A stretch of 64,000 bases of DNA, from contig CACFEW010000001.1 of assembly GCA_902565385.1 (NCBI GenBank), forward strand, positions 1 to 64,000, given 5' to 3'. A model generated the notes under the pieces. That model ran no database searches and was not told the origin of the DNA. It worked only from the letters and a program-made list of their open reading frames with translations. This stretch comes from an uncultured Pelagibacteraceae bacterium. GTDB lineage: Bacteria; Pseudomonadota; Alphaproteobacteria; Pelagibacterales; Pelagibacteraceae. Numbering within the stretch: the first letter of the stretch is position 1; each line of letters opens with the position of its first letter. This document shows, in pieces, positions 59,248 through 64,000 of this stretch. The position numbers and the translations under genes are program-made.

Positions 59248-59992
59248 CTTTAATTATTTCTAGATTTTCAAAATACAAAGAATTCATTTTTTCAAATGAG
59301 TCTTTAAGTGACTGTATATCATTAAATGGTCCCAATAATAACCTATAATTAGTTTTAGTAAGTTCAATGATTTTAATATTTTTCAATTTAACTTCACTTT
59401 TAATTTTATTACTCATATTTTTAGCAGATTTTTTATAATAAAAATCAGCTACTTTAATATAATAAGAAAATTTATTATTTTTTTGTAATTTTTTTTTAGT
59501 TTTATTGGATGAGTTTAGATCACTAATTTTAATACCATCTATAGGTGCCTTTTCAGCAACTTTTTTTTCTTCCTCAAAAGTTTTAGTTTTTTTGGCGATA
59601 TATGTAGAACTTTTTGAAATCAAGACTATATCTATATACGGCTCTTTTAAATCAAGTTCTAACTCCTCAGCAATTCTTTCAGTGATAATTGAATTGTAAA
59701 ATGATGAAAATTTTACTCTGTTTGATTTTACTTCTGCTATAAGTGATTTTCCATTTAAAGGATTAGTAATTTTCACATTTGATTTTCTTTTTAGATTTTT
59801 ATGAAATATTGTTAATGATCTTTGATCAATTTTTTTAATTTTTAAATCGTCATTATAAATAAGAGAAAATCCGCTATTTTTATATTTTTTGTCAAATGTA
59901 ATATCTAATTTCTTACTTTGATTAATAGTAGTTTGATCACAACTTAATAACAAAAATAAGGTACTTAAAATAATAAAAATATTAAATTTCAT
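59240..59992 (-). CDS. RlpA-like lipoprotein with SPOR domain (degenerate double-psi beta-barrel)
   Basis: Lipobox LLSC; VKITNPLNGKSLIAEVKSN..ITERIAEELELD resembles RlpA without the NDRGP motif; C-terminal SPOR-like repeat; upstream of dacC. Confidence 0.6.
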   Translation of the reverse strand: MKFNIFIILSTLFLLLSCDQTTINQSKKLDITFDKKYKNSGFSLIYNDDLKIKKIDQRSLTIFHKNLKRKSNVKITNPLNGKSLIAEVKSNRVKFSSFYNSIITERIAEELELDLKEPYIDIVLISKSSTYIAKKTKTFEEEKKVAEKAPIDGIKISDLNSSNKTKKKLQKNNKFSYYIKVADFYYKKSAKNMSNKIKSEVKLKNIKIIELTKTNYRLLLGPFNDIQSLKDSFEKMNSLYFENLEIIKDA

Positions 59993-60983
59993 TTTTAAAT
60001 TTATCCTTTAAAGTACACACAGCAAGTGCAAATCTTAAAGATCTATTCCATTGTAAAATTATTTCGTAATTTTCAAAAACTATATAAGCAGGATTTAAAG
60101 TTTGTGCATCCGGTATAATATCTTTGTCTGGTGTTATAATTGCTATTTTCTGGTTTTCATTTTTTATGTTTAAATCAGAATAATTTTTAATATATTTTTT
60201 AAAAGATTTAATTTTCTTTTTACTATGCAATTTTCTAGCTGACACGTTCAAAAATTTAATTGGAATATTTTCATCTAATTCAATTTTCTTAAAACAAAGA
60301 TCATTTTTTTTCCACCCAATCTTATTTAAATAATTAGCAGCAGATGCATATGCATCCTCTGAATTTTTCAAATCAATAAAATCATCCTTATTGTAGTCAA
60401 AAGCATAATTCTTTATTGTTGATGGCATAAATTGAAAAAAACCAAATGCACCTGCCCATGAACCATATAATGTTTTGTAATCTATTTGATTATCATCAAT
60501 TAATTTCAATAAAGTTAAGAGTTCATTTGAAAAAAACTCTGATCTTCTTTTATCATAACTTAATGTTGCTAATGATGATATTATATCCATTTTTCCAACA
60601 TAAGTGCCAAAGTTAGTCTCGATGCCCATTAAAGATAAAAGTAATTCTTTTTCTACTCCAAAATTTTTTTCAACTAGATTTATAAGATTTGAATTATTTT
60701 CATAAAAATCTACACCTTTTTTTAATTTTTTAGTTGAAGTACGTTTGCCAATATATGTTTTTGTGTCCTCATAAAACTCTGGTTGAAACCTATCGTATTC
60801 AATTACTTTAGGTAAAAATCTTGCATTTTGCATTGCTGTATCAAAAGTCTGTTCTGAAATATCATTTGCTAATGCTACTTTTTTGAAATTCTTTTTCCAT
60901 TCGTTGAAATTGATATTTTCACTAGAATAACAATTCAAAATTGTTATTAAAAATAAAAAAAATATTTGGCTAATTAGTTTCAT
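59982..60983 (-). CDS. Lytic murein transglycosylase, MltB family
   Basis: LLSLMGIETNFGTYVGKMDIISSLATLSYDKRRSEFFSNEL; GSWAGAFGFFQFMPSTIKNYAFD. Confidence 0.93.
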   Translation of the reverse strand: MKLISQIFFLFLITILNCYSSENINFNEWKKNFKKVALANDISEQTFDTAMQNARFLPKVIEYDRFQPEFYEDTKTYIGKRTSTKKLKKGVDFYENNSNLINLVEKNFGVEKELLLSLMGIETNFGTYVGKMDIISSLATLSYDKRRSEFFSNELLTLLKLIDDNQIDYKTLYGSWAGAFGFFQFMPSTIKNYAFDYNKDDFIDLKNSEDAYASAANYLNKIGWKKNDLCFKKIELDENIPIKFLNVSARKLHSKKKIKSFKKYIKNYSDLNIKNENQKIAIITPDKDIIPDAQTLNPAYIVFENYEIILQWNRSLRFALAVCTLKDKFKNEI

Positions 60984-61848
60984 AAAGATCTTTAAGATAT
61001 ATAATTACAGCAATCCAGATAATAATAAAACTCACTAATTTAATTAGTGAAAAATCCTCATTGTAATAAAAGTAGCCTAAAATAAACTGTAACGTAGGCG
61101 TAATGTAAAAAATCATCCCTGTAGCTCCAAGACCGATTAACTCAACACCTCTTACGTATAAAAATAAAGGAATCACAGTCATGGGCCCTGCTAATAATAG
61201 AAACATACTAAGACCTGGGTTAGATAAACTAAAGTCATTTAATCCCTTATCAAAAATAAAGTAAAAGACAATAAGAGCAAAAGGAAAAATATATAAACTC
61301 TCTATTAAAAGTCCTATATCAGTTTCTATATCAATTTTTTTTCTTACAAGATTATAAAATGCCCAACTCAAAGCTACGATTATACCAACCCATGGAAGTG
61401 TTTTTATATTAAGAAAAATCATAATTAAAATAGATATGATTACTAATAAAATTGAAAAAATTCTTTTTTTATTCAATTTTTCCTTAAAAAAAATGTATCC
61501 CAATAAAACACTTATAATTGGCATAATAAAATATCCAAAACTAGCATCTATTATTCTTTCCGTAGCTACAGCGTAAATCCAAATAGCCCAATTAATAAAT
61601 ATTAATGAACCTGAGATAAAAAGATAAAAAAGATTTTTTTTATTTGAAATACTTTTTATAAAAAGTTTCCATTTTTTAAAAAAGAGAGTCGTCATGACTA
61701 ACATAACAGCGGTCCACAAACATCTGTGAACAACTAACTCAACATGTCCTATAAAGGCAACATATTCAAAATATATAACACCAATAAAACCCCACCAAAA
61801 GGATCCCAAAGATGTAAGTATTAATCCTTTATTAAAATGCTGGTTCAT
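60970..61848 (-). CDS. rarD: EamA family transporter, RarD-like
   Basis: GVIYFEYVAFIGHVELVVHRCLWT; NWAIWIYAVATERIIDASFGYFIMPIISVLLGYIFFKEKL. Confidence 0.9.
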   Translation of the reverse strand: MNQHFNKGLILTSLGSFWWGFIGVIYFEYVAFIGHVELVVHRCLWTAVMLVMTTLFFKKWKLFIKSISNKKNLFYLFISGSLIFINWAIWIYAVATERIIDASFGYFIMPIISVLLGYIFFKEKLNKKRIFSILLVIISILIMIFLNIKTLPWVGIIVALSWAFYNLVRKKIDIETDIGLLIESLYIFPFALIVFYFIFDKGLNDFSLSNPGLSMFLLLAGPMTVIPLFLYVRGVELIGLGATGMIFYITPTLQFILGYFYYNEDFSLIKLVSFIIIWIAVIIYLKDLYETN

Positions 61849-61930
61849 AAAATAATGAAATAGATAATAAACGTTTAATAGACTATTTTATGGTTGAATT
61901 AAATAATTATAATTATAAAACCTTGCTCAC

Positions 61931-62020
61931 GGAGAGATGGCTGAGCGGTTGAAAGCACCGGTCTTGAAAACCGGCAAAGGGGCAACTCTTTCCTGGGTTC
62001 GAATCCCAGTCTCTCCGCCA
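61931..62020 (+). tRNA. tRNA-Ser (anticodon TGA)
   Basis: GGAGAGATGGCTGAGCGGTTGAAAGCACCGGTCTTGAAAACCGGCAAAGGGGCAACTCTTTCCTGGGTTCGAATCCCAGTCTCTCCGCCA. Confidence 0.96.
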
Positions 62021-62029
62021 TCAAAAGTT

Positions 62030-62287
62030 TCAATATTTAAAATTTTTAAATAAATTATTAATCTTATTATTTTCAAATTGTATATCTGTGTTTAAACCAT
62101 TGTAGAAATTATAAAGATTATTATCATCAATCTCTAAAAGTTTTATTAATTGATTAAGATCTTCCATGTTTAATTGATCTAAATATTTTCTTGTGAATGC
62201 ACCTAGAAGTTTATCCATTTCTTTTGTGCCACGATAATTTGATCTGTAAATAATCTTTTTTTTAATTTGTTCTATATCAGCATTCAT
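62030..62287 (-). CDS. sdhE: Succinate dehydrogenase assembly factor 2 / SdhE family
   Basis: KKKIIYRSNYRGTKEMDKLLGAFTRKYLDQLNMEDLNQLIKLLEIDDNNLYNFYNG (RGTKEMD motif). Confidence 0.9.
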   Translation of the reverse strand: MNADIEQIKKKIIYRSNYRGTKEMDKLLGAFTRKYLDQLNMEDLNQLIKLLEIDDNNLYNFYNGLNTDIQFENNKINNLFKNFKY

Positions 62288-62315
62288 AATAAGAATATAA
62301 TATCAGTTTAAAGAT

Positions 62316-64000
62316 ATGAAAAGAAATTATGAATACTTATTGTCTGATCTCAATTTACTAAAAGGCGTAGGAACCAAAACTTCAAATTTATTAAAGAAAA
62401 AAAAGGTCAATACTATTTTTGATTTATTATGGAAATTACCAAAATCTTTCACTGATAGAAGTTTATCATCTAAGATAATAGATTTAAAAATAGATGAAAT
62501 ACAGACAATAACCATAATTCCTCTCAAATACTCATTCCCAAAAGTTAGAAACTTACCGAATAGGGTTTTATGCAAAGATGATACAGGTGAGATAGATTGT
62601 GTTTTTTTTAATAGTTATGAGGGTTATATCAAAAAAATATTACCTATTGGCAAAGAGGTAACTATTAGTGGAAAAATTAAATATTTTAGAAATAAATATC
62701 AATTAACAAATCCAAAATATATTTCAGAGGACTCATCAATAATTAAACAAAAGCATAATAGATACTCATTAACTGAGGGTATCAGTGAAAAAGTTTATAA
62801 TAAGATAATTTTACAAATAATAGATAATTTACCTGAAATTGAAGAATGGCATTCAAAAGATATATTGAAAAAATTCAATAATATAGGTTGGAATGACTCC
62901 ATCAAAAAATTACATGAACCAGAAAATATTGGTAAATTTAAAGAAAATTTTTACCAAAGACTTGCTTATGATGAAATTTTCTCCACATTTTTGGTAAACT
63001 CAGAAATAAGAAAAAAAATAAAAAGGATAAAAAAAACAAAAAAAAATTTTAATATTAATAAACAAAATGAAATTATATCTAAGCTTAATTTTTCATTAAC
63101 AAAAGACCAAAATAAAACACTAAGTGAAATAAATAAAGATTTATGCTCTGAAAATAAAATGTTTAGGTTACTTCAAGGAGATGTAGGAAGTGGAAAAACA
63201 ATAGTATCTTTGCTTTCTGCATTTAATACAATTAATTCAGGATTTCAGGTAGCAGTAATGGCACCAACTGAAATATTAGCTAGGCAGCATTTTCTTTTAG
63301 CTAAAAAACTATTTTCCAGAAATATTAGGATTGAATTAATTTCAGGAAAATCTTCTTATAAAGATAAGAAAGTAATCCTCAATAAATTATCCAGTAAACA
63401 AATTGATATAATTTTTGGAACACATGCACTTTTTCAAAAAAAAGTAGAATTTAAAAAACTTGGATTAATAATAATAGATGAACAACATAAATTTGGAGTA
63501 AATCAAAGGAAGAGGTTATCTGATAAAGCTGGAAAAGATTGTGATGTTCTTTTAATGACTGCTACACCAATTCCACGTACTTTAACAATGACAATTTATG
63601 GCGATATGGATCTTTCAATTATTCGTGAAAAACCGAATATTCGCAAACCTGTAAAAACCTATAGCAAACCTGAAAATAAGATTGATGATGTAATAAAATT
63701 TATAAAAAAAGAAATCAAACTAGGTAATCAGATATTTTGGGTGTGCCCTTTAATTGAAGAGTCTAAAAAACTTGATCATTCTTCTGCAGTTAAAAAATCG
63801 GAATACTTAGACAAATTATTTCCTAAACAAGTTTTTCTCCTTCACGGAAAAACCACAGCTGAGCAAAAAGAAATAATTTTAAACAAATTCTTAAAAAATG
63901 AGTTTCAGATTTTAGTTTCGACTACTATAATTGAAGTTGGTATAGATTTTCCAAATGCGAATGTAATAATTATTGAAAATGCTAATAAATTTGGTTTATC
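62316..64000 (+). CDS. recG: ATP-dependent DNA helicase RecG (3' truncated by window edge)
   Basis: Open frame from ATG 62316 to the window end (absent from the ORF track for lack of a stop). MKRNYEYLLSDLNLLKGVGTKTSNLLKKKKVNTIFDLLWKLPKSFTDR; LLQGDVGSGKTIVSLLSA Walker A; DEQHKFGV box. Confidence 0.95.
   Translation, partial: MKRNYEYLLSDLNLLKGVGTKTSNLLKKKKVNTIFDLLWKLPKSFTDRSLSSKIIDLKIDEIQTITIIPLKYSFPKVRNLPNRVLCKDDTGEIDCVFFNSYEGYIKKILPIGKEVTISGKIKYFRNKYQLTNPKYISEDSSIIKQKHNRYSLTEGISEKVYNKIILQIIDNLPEIEEWHSKDILKKFNNIGWNDSIKKLHEPENIGKFKENFYQRLAYDEIFSTFLVNSEIRKKIKRIKKTKKNFNINKQNEIISKLNFSLTKDQNKTLSEINKDLCSENKMFRLLQGDVGSGKTIVSLLSAFNTINSGFQVAVMAPTEILARQHFLLAKKLFSRNIRIELISGKSSYKDKKVILNKLSSKQIDIIFGTHALFQKKVEFKKLGLIIIDEQHKFGVNQRKRLSDKAGKDCDVLLMTATPIPRTLTMTIYGDMDLSIIREKPNIRKPVKTYSKPENKIDDVIKFIKKEIKLGNQIFWVCPLIEESKKLDHSSAVKKSEYLDKLFPKQVFLLHGKTTAEQKEIILNKFLKNEFQILVSTTIIEVGIDFPNANVIIIENANKFGL

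Noticed and set aside
62327-62575. Minus-strand 82-aa ORF at the right end
   Set aside because: Antisense to the 5' end of recG, which is open from 62316 to the window edge.

Overview
The window is a low-GC, very compact chromosomal segment. Gene content and the sarcosine oxidase/metY context suggest an alphaproteobacterium of the SAR11/Pelagibacterales type; this is inferred from protein content, not from a database search. It runs from a 5'-truncated gatB to a 3'-truncated recG. Most of it is ordinary core metabolism: soxBDAG, dapA-smpB-folK-rel-pyrE-pdxJ-acpS-lepB-rnc-recO, nrdR-ribD-ribE-ribBA-ribH-nusB-thiL-hppA, rpmF-plsX-ihfA-merR-rpmG, ctaA, metY, rplM-rpsI, argC-hom, nhaA, and metG-holB-tmk-dacC-rlpA-like-mltB. 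Four tRNA genes are visible: Ser-GCT, Glu-TTC, Pro-TGG and Ser-TGA. The least ordinary stretch is about 42.2-48.9 kb. It holds a 460-nt noncoding gap, a minimal MGMT gene, a tyrosine recombinase, three glycosyltransferases, a GIY-YIG protein and tRNA-Glu. The most interesting signal there is a GC-rich ~180-nt segment at about 42956-43138 on the minus strand. It folds by eye into consecutive hairpins, two with GNRA loops, with G.U wobbles that favour the minus strand, and it ends in a terminator-like hairpin with a U-run just before the MGMT start codon. It may be an undescribed structured ncRNA or leader. A 14-7-14 imperfect palindrome immediately upstream of the recombinase resembles a dif/lox-type core site. 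Other points are a SAM-II/SAM-V-like element upstream of metY, a three-copy TATTSAATA motif upstream of the sox operon, and a 53-aa lipoprotein gene between argC and hom that the ORF track omits.
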